A stretch of DNA of 60,691 nucleotides from Dichotomicrobium sp964540795 (GTDB taxonomy: Bacteria > Pseudomonadota > Alphaproteobacteria > Rhizobiales > Rhodomicrobiaceae): the NCBI GenBank assembly GCA_964540795.1, contig CAZINX010000013.1, positions 1-60,691 on the forward strand, written 5' to 3'. Under the pieces are notes generated by a model. The model searched no databases and had not been told where the DNA came from. It saw only the letters and a list, made by a program, of their open reading frames with translations. A program made the translations under genes and the position numbers. The first letter of the stretch is position 1. Every line of letters begins with the position of its first letter. Below, one piece after another: positions 26,027 to 33,930 of the stretch.

Positions 26027-27424
26027 ATGACAACGATCTTCACCGAGCTGGAGGCGGCGGCGCGGGCGAATCGGCACAAACTCGCGCTGATCGGCAGGAA
26101 CGGCGCGCTCAGCTTCGCTGAATTTCTTGAGCGCGTGCGCGGCGTGGCCGGTCACTTTCAGACATTGCCTGTTGGGCCTGTGGCGCTTGCGATGCCTGAC
26201 CCGGCCGATACGCTGATTGCCTTTTTCGCAGCGGCGGCCGTTGCGCGGCCTGCCTTTGTGCTTGACCCGCAGGCGCCACCCGAGGCGGTCGCAAAGGCGC
26301 TGGCGCAGGCTGAACCGGCGGCTCATCTCACCGCGCTGCCGGACCCTGTGGGGCCGGCAGCGTTGCCCGACGTCTCACCGGAAGCGGAATTCTATTGGGG
26401 CCTCACCTCCGGCACGACCGCCGCACCGAAGATTTTCGCGCGCACGCACCGCTCCTGGCTTGCGACCTTCGCGGCGGCCGAAGCTGTGTTCGACTTCACG
26501 CCGGAGGATCGCGTTGTTTTGCCCGGAAGCTTGAGCCATTCGCTGTTTCTCTACGGCGCGGTCCACGCGTTGTGCCGGGGCATGGCGGCGATCCTGTGCG
26601 GTCCCTTCCGTCCGGCGCGCGTGGCGCGGGAACTGGCGGCGCATCGCGCCAGCGTTCTTTACGTCGTGCCGGCGATGCTGGACGCGTTGATGAAAGCCCG
26701 CGAGACGGCGTGGCGCGCCCATGTCCGGCGCATCTTCTCCAGCGGCGCGAAGCTGTCGGACGAGATGCGCGATGGCGTCGAGGCGGCGCTGCCGGGCGTC
26801 GATCTGGTCGAGGGTTACGGCGCATCGGAGACAAGCTATGTGAGTTACGTCAGCACGCGCGAGCCCGCGCCGTTCGGCTCTGTGGGGCGGCTGTTTCCCG
26901 GCGTCGAGGTCGGCATCCGTGACGCGGATGGGCAGCTCTGCGCGCCGGCCGAGAGCGGCACGGTCTGGGTGCGCAGTGCGATGACCTTCGCGCGCTATGT
27001 CGGCGGGCCGGCAATCGCGCAGGATGGCTGGGTTACTGCGGGCGATGCGGGCGTGCTGGCTGACGGCTTTTTGTACCTGAAGGGGCGCGCCAATCGTGTC
27101 ATCAATGTCGCGGGAGTAAAGATCCATCCCGAAGCCATCGAGCGGGCGCTGCTGGCGCACGCGGATGTCGCCGGCGCGGCGGTGGTCGGGCTGGATGATC
27201 CAAAACGCGGGCAGCGTCTCGCCGCGGTGGTGGTTCCGCGCAACGGGCGGGTTGACCGGGCCCGCCTGAGCGCGCATTGCCGCGCTGCGCTGGGGCCGCG
27301 CATGACGCCGCAGAGCTTTTTCCGCGCATCGGCGCTGCCGCAGACCCGCTCGGGCAAGGTCGCCGTCGATGCCCTCTGGCAGGCGTTGATGCGCGGCGAT
27401 TCGGCTTATGAGGCGCTGGAATGA
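26027..27424 (+). CDS. AMP-dependent acyl-CoA ligase
   Basis: A 465-residue member of the ANL superfamily, shorter than typical long-chain acyl-CoA synthetases. It has the nucleotide motif YWGLTSGTTAAPK, GYGASETSYV, the hinge TAGDAGVLADG, the C-domain GRANRVINVAGVKI and the catalytic Lys in TRSGKVAVD. Its ATG touches the bioY stop (TAAATG), and its own end overlaps the thiolase gene (ATGA). Ligase and thiolase genes are found next to biotin transport genes in other alphaproteobacteria, so a role in making or using a pimeloyl-type precursor is plausible, but the acyl substrate cannot be read from sequence. Confidence 0.9.
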   Translation: MTTIFTELEAAARANRHKLALIGRNGALSFAEFLERVRGVAGHFQTLPVGPVALAMPDPADTLIAFFAAAAVARPAFVLDPQAPPEAVAKALAQAEPAAHLTALPDPVGPAALPDVSPEAEFYWGLTSGTTAAPKIFARTHRSWLATFAAAEAVFDFTPEDRVVLPGSLSHSLFLYGAVHALCRGMAAILCGPFRPARVARELAAHRASVLYVVPAMLDALMKARETAWRAHVRRIFSSGAKLSDEMRDGVEAALPGVDLVEGYGASETSYVSYVSTREPAPFGSVGRLFPGVEVGIRDADGQLCAPAESGTVWVRSAMTFARYVGGPAIAQDGWVTAGDAGVLADGFLYLKGRANRVINVAGVKIHPEAIERALLAHADVAGAAVVGLDDPKRGQRLAAVVVPRNGRVDRARLSAHCRAALGPRMTPQSFFRASALPQTRSGKVAVDALWQALMRGDSAYEALE

Positions 27425-28563
27425 GCCAGCCGGTCATCATCGCGGCGCGGCGCACTGCCATCGGTAAAGTCGGCGGGATGCATCGCGCGCGCCCCGTCGA
27501 GACACTCGGCGCGGCGGCCGTCATGGCGGCGCTTGCCGACAGCGGCCTGAGCGCGGGTGACATCGGCGAAGTCATCATGGGCAATGCGGCGGGCGGCGGC
27601 GGCAACCCGGCGCGGCTGATCGGCTTGAGCGCTGGCCTGCCCGAAAGCGTGCCGGCGATCACGGTGGACCGGCAGTGCGCGTCGGGGCTGGACGCTATCG
27701 TCATGGGCGCGCGGCTGATCCAGACCGGCGCCGTCGAGGCGGTCATCGCGGGCGGCGCGGAAAGCCCCTCGACAGCGCCCTGGCGGGTGGAAAAGCCGGC
27801 CTCGCTTTATCGCGGGCTGCCGCGCTTTTTCAGCGAGGCGCGGTTCGCGCCGGGCGCGGCCGGCGACCGGCAGATGATCGACGCGGCAGAGCGCGTCGCC
27901 CGCGAATTCGGGATCAGCCGTGAGGCGCAGGACGCTTATGCCCATGGCAGCCATCAACGCGCGGCAGCTGCGGCCGCCTCGGGCGCATTCGATGCGGAGA
28001 TCGTGCCGGTTGGCGGCGGCGCGGAGCGCGACGAAGGACCGAAGCCCCGCCTCAAGCCCGAGGCGCTCGCCCGCGCGGCCCCGCTGCTCCCGGACGGCAC
28101 GGTCACGGCGGGCAACAGCTGCGCGGTGAGCGACGGCGCGGCGGCGGTGGTGATCGTCTCCCCGGCGCTTCACGCGCGGCTGGGGCATCCGCCGGGCCTG
28201 ACTTTCGTGGACGCGGCGTCCGGCGGCGTCGATCCGGCGCGGCTCGGGCTGGGCGCGATTCCCGCCGTTGAGCGGATGCGCGCCCGTCTCGGCCCCCGCT
28301 GGGACGGCCCCACGGCGATCGAGTTCAACGAAGCCTTCGCCTCGCAAGTGCTGGCGACAATGCAGGCGCTCGACCTTCCCGTCGCCGCCGCCAATCCGCA
28401 TGGCGGCGCGATCGCGCTCGGCCACCCCTACGGCGCGAGCGGGGCGGTGCTTGTGGTCCGCCTGTTCGCGCGGATGGTGCGTGAGGGCCACAGCGGCCTC
28501 GGCGTCGCGATGCTGGCCGCGGCCGGCGGGCTGGGCGCGACGGCGGCGCTTGCGCCGGTCTGA
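27421..28563 (+). CDS. Thiolase-family protein lacking the second catalytic cysteine
   Basis: A 380-residue thiolase-fold protein. The nucleophile Cys is in TVDRQCASGLDAI, the Asn-Glu block is EFNEAFASQVLA, and the His is in NPHGGAIALGHPYGASGA. The C-terminal segment, which in ordinary thiolases reads roughly LCIGGGxG and supplies the acid/base Cys, here reads GLGVAMLAAAGGLGATAAL with no Cys. It may therefore have altered chemistry or a narrower role than acetyl-CoA acetyltransferase. It overlaps the ligase by four bases and ends the six-gene operon. Confidence 0.9.
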   Translation: MSQPVIIAARRTAIGKVGGMHRARPVETLGAAAVMAALADSGLSAGDIGEVIMGNAAGGGGNPARLIGLSAGLPESVPAITVDRQCASGLDAIVMGARLIQTGAVEAVIAGGAESPSTAPWRVEKPASLYRGLPRFFSEARFAPGAAGDRQMIDAAERVAREFGISREAQDAYAHGSHQRAAAAAASGAFDAEIVPVGGGAERDEGPKPRLKPEALARAAPLLPDGTVTAGNSCAVSDGAAAVVIVSPALHARLGHPPGLTFVDAASGGVDPARLGLGAIPAVERMRARLGPRWDGPTAIEFNEAFASQVLATMQALDLPVAAANPHGGAIALGHPYGASGAVLVVRLFARMVREGHSGLGVAMLAAAGGLGATAALAPV

Positions 28564-28985
28564 GCCGGTCAAAATAACACCCGATAAAACAACGCTTTTT
28601 CGCGCTTCAGCGCGGCCGCGTCAGCATATTCGCTTGACGTCGGGCGCGTCGGCTGCGTTAAATTTACATATAGCGCCGGGACAAATCTCGGCAGAACGTG
28701 CTGAATACATGTGGTTCCGGGCATGAGCCTAAACGCTAGCGTGACCGAGGACGGGCCATGACGTCACGCCCCAGAATATAGCCGCGGTTGTCGCTTGCTA
28801 ATCGCGTATCGCCGCCGCCAAGCATTCTTGTCCAGTTCGCGAACGTTTCGCTGCGGGCGCCCAGGCGCTCGTTCGCCCGGCGTTAACGCGTTATCCGACC
28901 AAAATTGTATACGCACTGAGGAAACCGCGCCTTATCAACGCACAGGACGGGCCGTTTGAACGCATTTGGTGATTTGGGGTCGGAA
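28564..28985 (+). promoter_or_regulatory. Intergenic region before rimB-rimK
   Basis: About 420 bp without a credible gene. A TTGACG at 28634-28639 with GTTAAA 17 bases later (28657-28662) is a possible sigma-70-like promoter. CGCGC-TTCA-GCGCG near 28609-28622 forms a short hairpin preceded, not followed, by T residues, so it is not a terminator for the thiolase operon. The open frames here lack ribosome-binding sites. A long 5' leader or an unrecognised RNA cannot be excluded. Confidence 0.3.
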
Positions 28986-30377
28986 ATGGAGAACATGGCG
29001 ATCGGCTGGCGCGAATGGGCGGCGCTGCCCAAGCTGGGCCTGCCGGCGATCAAGGCGAAGATCGACACGGGCGCGCGCACCTCGGCGCTGCACGCCTTCA
29101 AGGTGGAATCCTTCGGGCCGGAGGAGAATCCGCGCGTGCGCTTCTGGGTGCATCCGGTCGAGGGCCGCGACGACATCGAGGTGAAATGCACCGCCAAGGT
29201 GCTGGACCGGCGGCAGGTGGTCAGCTCCAACGGCGTGTCCGAGTTGCGCTACATCATCCGCACGCCGATCCGCATCGGCGATCGTGAATGGCCGATCGAA
29301 ATCTCCCTGTGCAACCGGGAGACGATGACTCACAGGATGCTGATCGGCCGGACCGCGCTGGAGTCCATCGAGGCGGTGGTCAAGCCCTGGGGCGAGTTCT
29401 ACCAGGGGCATATGGACTACAAGGTCTACGATACCGTCGTCCGCCAGCCCATCGAGCACCGGCCGCTGCGCATCGCGCTGCTGACGATGGAGCCGAAAAA
29501 TTACTCGAACCAGCGTTTCGTCGCGGCGGCGGAGGCGCGCGAGCATGTCATCGAGCCGCTGGAAACGCTGGGCTGCTACATCAACATCAACCGGATCGCT
29601 TCGGCGGTGCATTACAAGGGCAAGGCGCTGGCCGAGTTCGATGCCGTCATCCCGCGAATCGGCTCCGGCATCACCGAGTACGGCACCGCGCTGGTGCGTC
29701 AGTTCGAGCTGACAAAAGCGTTCTGCCTCAACTCCGGGCGGGCGATCAGCAACGCGCGGAACAAGCTGCTCGCGCATCAGATCATGGCCGAGAACCAGCT
29801 CCCCATGCCGATCACCGCCTTCGCCAGTTCGCCGCACAGCACCGATGACCTGATCGACATGGTCGGCGGGCCACCACTGGTCATCAAGCTTTTGCAAAGC
29901 ACCCAGGGGCGCGGCGTCGTGCTTGCCGACACGCGCAAGGCGGCGAGTTCGCTCATTGACGCGTTCCGCAACGCGGAGGCGAATTTCCTCGTGCAGCAAT
30001 TCGTCGCGGACGCGGCCGGCCAGGATATCCGCTGCATCGTGCTGGCCGGCAAGGTCATCGCCGCAATGCGCCGCGTATCGGGCACTGGCGACTTCCGCTC
30101 CAATATTCATTCCGGCGGTTCGGCCATGCCGGTGAAGATTTCGCGGGAGGAGCGCACGGTCGCGATCAAGGCGGCCAAGAAGATGGGGCTGAAATTCGCG
30201 GGCGTCGATCTGCTGCGCTCGAAGAACGGCCCGCTGATCCTTGAGGTCAATTCAAGCCCGGGGCTTCAGGGGATCGAGTCCGTGGTCGGCGAGACGATCG
30301 CCGAATCGGTGATCGAGTACATCGAGCGGAACACGTTTCACCAGCGCCCCCGGATCAAGAGAAAGACCGCAGCTTAG
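28986..30377 (+). CDS. rimK: RimB-RimK fusion: retropepsin-like domain plus ATP-grasp glutamate ligase
   Basis: A 463-residue fusion. The N-terminal 150 residues form the retropepsin-like domain once called ATP-dependent zinc protease (IKAKIDTGARTSALHAF, with the DTGA active-site motif; TMTHRMLIGRTAL). The rest is RimK, an ATP-grasp ligase that adds glutamates to ribosomal protein S6 or related targets (LLQSTQGRGVVLA, FAGVDLLRSK, LEVNSSPGLQGIE). Start: ATG 28986 is preferred over a TTG ten codons earlier; ATG 28995 is also possible. In pseudomonads RimB and RimK are separate genes of one operon, so the fusion supports a joint role. Convergent with a CorC-type gene. Confidence 0.9.
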   Translation: MENMAIGWREWAALPKLGLPAIKAKIDTGARTSALHAFKVESFGPEENPRVRFWVHPVEGRDDIEVKCTAKVLDRRQVVSSNGVSELRYIIRTPIRIGDREWPIEISLCNRETMTHRMLIGRTALESIEAVVKPWGEFYQGHMDYKVYDTVVRQPIEHRPLRIALLTMEPKNYSNQRFVAAAEAREHVIEPLETLGCYININRIASAVHYKGKALAEFDAVIPRIGSGITEYGTALVRQFELTKAFCLNSGRAISNARNKLLAHQIMAENQLPMPITAFASSPHSTDDLIDMVGGPPLVIKLLQSTQGRGVVLADTRKAASSLIDAFRNAEANFLVQQFVADAAGQDIRCIVLAGKVIAAMRRVSGTGDFRSNIHSGGSAMPVKISREERTVAIKAAKKMGLKFAGVDLLRSKNGPLILEVNSSPGLQGIESVVGETIAESVIEYIERNTFHQRPRIKRKTAA

Positions 30378-30385
30378 CGGAGCCT

Positions 30386-30413
30386 TGATTCAGACATTTG
30401 TTCGGGCGGGCGC
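30386..30413. repeat. Partial copy of the GATTCAGACATTTG repeat
   Basis: TGATTCAGACATTTG at 30386-30400 is an exact match to the complement of 57814-57828, and the similarity continues to 30413 with about three mismatches over 28 bases. The other arm of the palindrome is missing here. It lies just after the rimK stop. Confidence 0.65.
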
Positions 30414-30446
30414 GAAGGACCGAAATGCGACAAAACAATAACTTAT

Positions 30447-30482
30447 GGCGCGTTCTCTGACCCGGATTTCTCTGAACGCGCC
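30447..30482. terminator. Inverted repeat between convergent rimK and corC-like genes
   Basis: GGCGCGTTC (30447-30455) and GAACGCGCC (30474-30482) are perfect 9-bp arms around an 18-base loop. The right arm touches the stop codon of the minus-strand CorC-like gene. The position between convergent stops suggests a bidirectional terminator or a mobile intergenic palindrome of the kind common in Hyphomicrobiales. Confidence 0.5.
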
Positions 30483-31763
30483 CTAGGCCTCGCGCACCTT
30501 CACGGTCTTGACGGGAGAGATCCGCAACTGCGTGATCCGGTTGCGCTGGCGCTTGAGGATCTCGAACCGGAAGCCGTGAAAGCGGAACACCTGCCCCTCG
30601 TCGGGAATTGTCTCGGCCTCATGGATGACCAGCCCCGCGATGGTCGTCGCCTCCTCGTCGGGCAAGTCCCAGTCGCGCAGGCGGTTGAGGTCGCGGATCG
30701 GCACGGTCCCGTCGACGATCAGGCTGCCGTCCTGCTGCGGACGGATGCCGGTGACGGTTACATCCAGCTCGTCGGAAATCTCGCCGACGATCTCCTCCAG
30801 GATGTCCTCAAGCGTGACCAGCCCCATGACCTCGCCGTACTCGTCCACCACGAGCGCGAAATGCGCCTTTTTCCGCAAGAAGGCGTTGAGCTGGTCCTTC
30901 AGGCTGGTCGTGTCGGGCACGAACCACGGCTCCGCGGCAACGGATATGATGTCGATCTTGCTCATGTCGCCCTGCGCCTGCTGCACGGCGCGCAACAGCG
31001 CCTTGGCGTGGACGATGCCGACGATATTGTCGAGGTCGCCCTGCCAGATCGGCAGCCTGGTGTGCGGGCTGTGCAGCACGTCTTCCACGAGCTGTTCGGG
31101 CGGCTCGTCGGCGTTGATGGTTTCCATCTTCGTGCGATGGACCATGATGTCGGAAACCGTCAGGTCCGGCAGGTCGAGCACGCCGCCGAGCATGTCGCGG
31201 TCGAACTTCACGACGCGCCCCGCGCGGTGATGCAGGTCGATCGCCCCGCGAATCTCCTGGCGCGGCGAGAAATGATCCTCGGCCTGATGCCGGGTGAGAA
31301 ATGTCAGGAGCCGCGAAACGAGTATCTGGATGCCGGCGGTAATGGGCGAGGAAACACGCACCAGGATCGTCAATATGGGCGCCGCTGTCAGCGCGAAACG
31401 GTCCGAGTTGCCGATCGCGTAGGTCTTCGGCATGACCTCCGCGAAAATCACCACCAGCGCGGTCATCACGAGCGTGGCATAGCCCACGCCGGCCTGGCCG
31501 AAAAGTTGCACGAAAAGGCTGGTGGCCAGCGCCGAGGCGAGAATATTGACGAGATTGTTGCCCAGCAGGATTGCGCCGAGGAAGCGCTCCTGACTCTCGA
31601 TCAGGCGGTTGACGGCCGCGGCGCGGCTATCGCCCTCCTGAGCCAGCGTATACATGCGGCCCCGCGAAACGGCCGTTACGGCCGTCTCGGAACCGGAGAA
31701 AAAGCCTGACATCCCCAGTAGAACGAGGATCGCGGCCGAAGTCAGAAGGATTTCCAGCGTCAT
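30483..31763 (-). CDS. HlyC/CorC-family membrane protein with DUF21 and CBS domains
   Basis: A 426-residue protein with an N-terminal DUF21 membrane domain (about residues 1-190; GMSGFFSGSETAVTAVSRGR, then AEVMPKTYAI), a CBS-domain pair (about 205-325; VSDIMVHRTKMETI, GLVTLEDILEEIVGEI) and a C-terminal CorC/HlyC transporter-associated domain. Relatives (CorC, MpfA, CNNM) work in magnesium or other cation efflux; older hemolysin names are misleading. I choose ATG 31763, which forms an ATGA overlap with the aroB stop; an ATG four codons upstream is possible. It lies at the end of the aroK-aroB unit. Confidence 0.92.
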   Translation of the reverse strand: MTLEILLTSAAILVLLGMSGFFSGSETAVTAVSRGRMYTLAQEGDSRAAAVNRLIESQERFLGAILLGNNLVNILASALATSLFVQLFGQAGVGYATLVMTALVVIFAEVMPKTYAIGNSDRFALTAAPILTILVRVSSPITAGIQILVSRLLTFLTRHQAEDHFSPRQEIRGAIDLHHRAGRVVKFDRDMLGGVLDLPDLTVSDIMVHRTKMETINADEPPEQLVEDVLHSPHTRLPIWQGDLDNIVGIVHAKALLRAVQQAQGDMSKIDIISVAAEPWFVPDTTSLKDQLNAFLRKKAHFALVVDEYGEVMGLVTLEDILEEIVGEISDELDVTVTGIRPQQDGSLIVDGTVPIRDLNRLRDWDLPDEEATTIAGLVIHEAETIPDEGQVFRFHGFRFEILKRQRNRITQLRISPVKTVKVREA

Positions 31764-32935
31764 TGTCCCCGGCATTCCTCAGAAAGCAGGCGCTTGAGAT
31801 CGTCGATGGCCACATCGCGCGTGATGAACGCCTCGCCGATGTCGCGCGCGAGTATGAACGTCAGACGGCCGCCTGAAACCTTCTTGTCCTGCATCATGTG
31901 CGTGATGAGTTCGGCCGGCTCGGGCAGGCCGCGCCCCGCCGCGCCCAGTTCGCCTATCGCAACCGGCAGGCCGACCGCGCGCAGATGCGCCGTCACGCGC
32001 TCATGCCGGCCCGGCGGACACAGGCCGAGCCGCTCCGACAGCTTGAAGGCGAGCGCCATGCCGATCGATACCGCCTCGCCGTGCAGGAGGTCGCCGGAAT
32101 AGCCGGCCCAGGCTTCCAGTGCGTGCCCGAAGGTGTGGCCGAGGTTGAGCAGCGCGCGCCTGCCGGCCTCGCGCTCGTCCTCGGCGACGATTTCGGCCTT
32201 CATCCGGCAACTCGTCTCGATGGCGTCGGCGCGCGCTTCCACATCGCCGCGCAGGAGCGCGAGTCCGTTCGCCTCCAGCCAGGCGAAGAAGCCGGCGTCG
32301 CCAAGTAGCCCGTATTTGGCGATCTCGGCGTAACCGGCGCGCATCTCGCGCGCGGGCAGCGTATCCAGCGTGCCGGTATCGGCAATGACGAGGCGCGGCT
32401 GGTGGAACGTGCCGATCAGGTTCTTGCCCTGCTGCGTGTTGATGCCGGTCTTGCCGCCCACCGAGCTGTCCACTTGCGCGAGCAGCGTCGTCGGCGCCTG
32501 AACGAGGGCCACGCCCCGGCGCAGGATGCTTGCCGCGAACCCAGCGAGATCACCGACAACCCCGCCGCCCAGAGCAATCACCGCGTCGCCCCGCTCGATC
32601 CCGCGCGCGAGAAGCGCCTCGCACAGCGGCGCGAGATGCGCGAAGCTCTTGCTGGACTCGCCGGCCGGGACGATGACCGGATCAACCGCCAGTCCGGCCT
32701 CGCCCAGACTGGCCTGCAATACGTCCAGATGCAGCCTTGCGACAGTCTCGTCCGTCACCACCGCGCAGCGCCGCCAGTCCCCGGTGGCGTGAACCATCTC
32801 GGCGGCTCGGCCGAGCAGCCCCGCGCCGATATGGATCGGATAGCTGCGCTGGTCGAGCGTCACGGCGACGGTGCGGCTTTCGCCGCTGGTCGCGGCGGGC
32901 ATGGTGGTGGCCTGGCTCATATGCTTTTCGGACAT
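31760..32935 (-). CDS. aroB: 3-dehydroquinate synthase
   Basis: AroB converts DAHP to 3-dehydroquinate, step two of the shikimate pathway, using NAD and a divalent metal. The 391-residue protein has the NAD-binding loop ALGGGVVGDLAGFAAS, the lysine-rich VDSSVGGKTGIN, and LNLGHTFGHALEAW with metal-binding His residues. An N-terminal extension of about 20 residues precedes the core. It lies seven bases from aroK and overlaps the CorC-like gene by four bases, forming a three-gene unit. Confidence 0.97.
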   Translation of the reverse strand: MSEKHMSQATTMPAATSGESRTVAVTLDQRSYPIHIGAGLLGRAAEMVHATGDWRRCAVVTDETVARLHLDVLQASLGEAGLAVDPVIVPAGESSKSFAHLAPLCEALLARGIERGDAVIALGGGVVGDLAGFAASILRRGVALVQAPTTLLAQVDSSVGGKTGINTQQGKNLIGTFHQPRLVIADTGTLDTLPAREMRAGYAEIAKYGLLGDAGFFAWLEANGLALLRGDVEARADAIETSCRMKAEIVAEDEREAGRRALLNLGHTFGHALEAWAGYSGDLLHGEAVSIGMALAFKLSERLGLCPPGRHERVTAHLRAVGLPVAIGELGAAGRGLPEPAELITHMMQDKKVSGGRLTFILARDIGEAFITRDVAIDDLKRLLSEECRGQ

Positions 32936-32941
32936 GGGGTG

Positions 32942-33577
32942 CTATCGGTCGGAGGCATCGCCGGAATGGCGGGCCTCGCCGCCCAGCAGGTGCGCGGCCA
33001 TCTCCGCGACGATCTCCTCGACGATAACTTCGTGGGGCACGTTGCGACTTTCAATCGTGACATCCGCGCCGGCATATACGGGATAACGCTCATCTATCAG
33101 CCGCTGCATGATCTCGCGCGGATCGCCGGCCTTGAGAAGCGGCCGCGTATCCCGCCGGGACACGCGCTCCATGAGCACGTCCAGATCGGCCCTGAGCCAG
33201 ATCGACAGCCCTTTCTCCGCAATTTCCGCGCGCGTCTGCTCGTTCATGTACGCGCCGCCTCCGGTGGCCAGCACGACCGGCCCCTCGCCCAAAAGCCGGG
33301 CGATAACCCGCCGTTCGCCATCACGAAAATACTCTTCGCCATGATCCGCGAAAATCTCGTTGATCGTCTTGCCGGCGGCGGCCTCGATCTCCTTGTCTGC
33401 GTCGACGAAGCGCAGGCCCAGCCGCTTGCCCAGCCGCCGTCCGATAGCGCTCTTTCCCGCGCCCATGAGACCGATCATCACAAGGCTGCGCCCCCCGAGC
33501 GCATCGAGGACGCGCCTCGCCGTCTTGTCTTGAGGCGGTTTTTCCGACGGCTCGGTTTCGTTGGACTTCGCGGCCAT
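32942..33577 (-). CDS. aroK: Shikimate kinase
   Basis: AroK phosphorylates shikimate at the 3-hydroxyl. The 211-residue protein has P-loop GLMGAGKSAIGRRLG, the substrate-binding FVDADKEIEAAAG and FRDGERRV, the GGGAYM turn and the lid Arg in RDTRPLL. It has about 30 extra residues at the N-terminus and a short extra tail compared with the usual 170-175, common in alphaproteobacteria. It is divergent from the small ORF and xerD, an arrangement typical of Hyphomicrobiales. Confidence 0.96.
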   Translation of the reverse strand: MAAKSNETEPSEKPPQDKTARRVLDALGGRSLVMIGLMGAGKSAIGRRLGKRLGLRFVDADKEIEAAAGKTINEIFADHGEEYFRDGERRVIARLLGEGPVVLATGGGAYMNEQTRAEIAEKGLSIWLRADLDVLMERVSRRDTRPLLKAGDPREIMQRLIDERYPVYAGADVTIESRNVPHEVIVEEIVAEMAAHLLGGEARHSGDASDR

Positions 33578-33738
33578 GACGACTAGAAACTTGGACTGCT
33601 AGCGGCGCAAATTCGCCGCCGGGAACGGTTCCATAACTGCGCGCGCATGGCAATTTTTTTCCGCCCGGCGCTTGACAAGCCAGCGACAACCGGGCCAGCC
33701 ATAAACGCGCCCGTGCCGGGCGCAACCGGGGGATCGGA

Positions 33739-33879
33739 ATGCCGACACTTTTCAGGTTTCTGTTCATTGTCGGATTAATCGTTGCGTTGTTTTACGGAAC
33801 CATGTATGCCTTGCCGCAATATTTCCCGCCCGCGCAAAAAGAAATCACCAAGCCGGTCCGCAATATCGAGTTGAAATGA
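33739..33879 (+). CDS. 46-residue single-pass membrane protein
   Basis: A short frame from ATG 33739 to TGA 33877-33879 encodes a 46-residue protein: a hydrophobic N-terminal helix (FRFLFIVGLIVALFYGTMYA) and a polar tail ending RNIELK. A GGGGGATCGGA site precedes the start. Very similar tiny proteins sit between aroK and xerD in other Hyphomicrobiales and are often unannotated. Function is unknown. Composition and codon use are coding-like, and the conserved position supports it as real. It ends about 50 bp before xerD and may be co-transcribed with it. Confidence 0.7.
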   Translation: MPTLFRFLFIVGLIVALFYGTMYALPQYFPPAQKEITKPVRNIELK

Positions 33880-33930
33880 TCCTCGCGCCGGGAACTGCGC
33901 GCCGGCCCGGCCAACGTGGACGGTCCTGCG

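Noticed and set aside
28609..28622. Hairpin after the thiolase gene as a terminator
   Set aside because: The short stem is preceded by T residues rather than followed by them on the plus strand.
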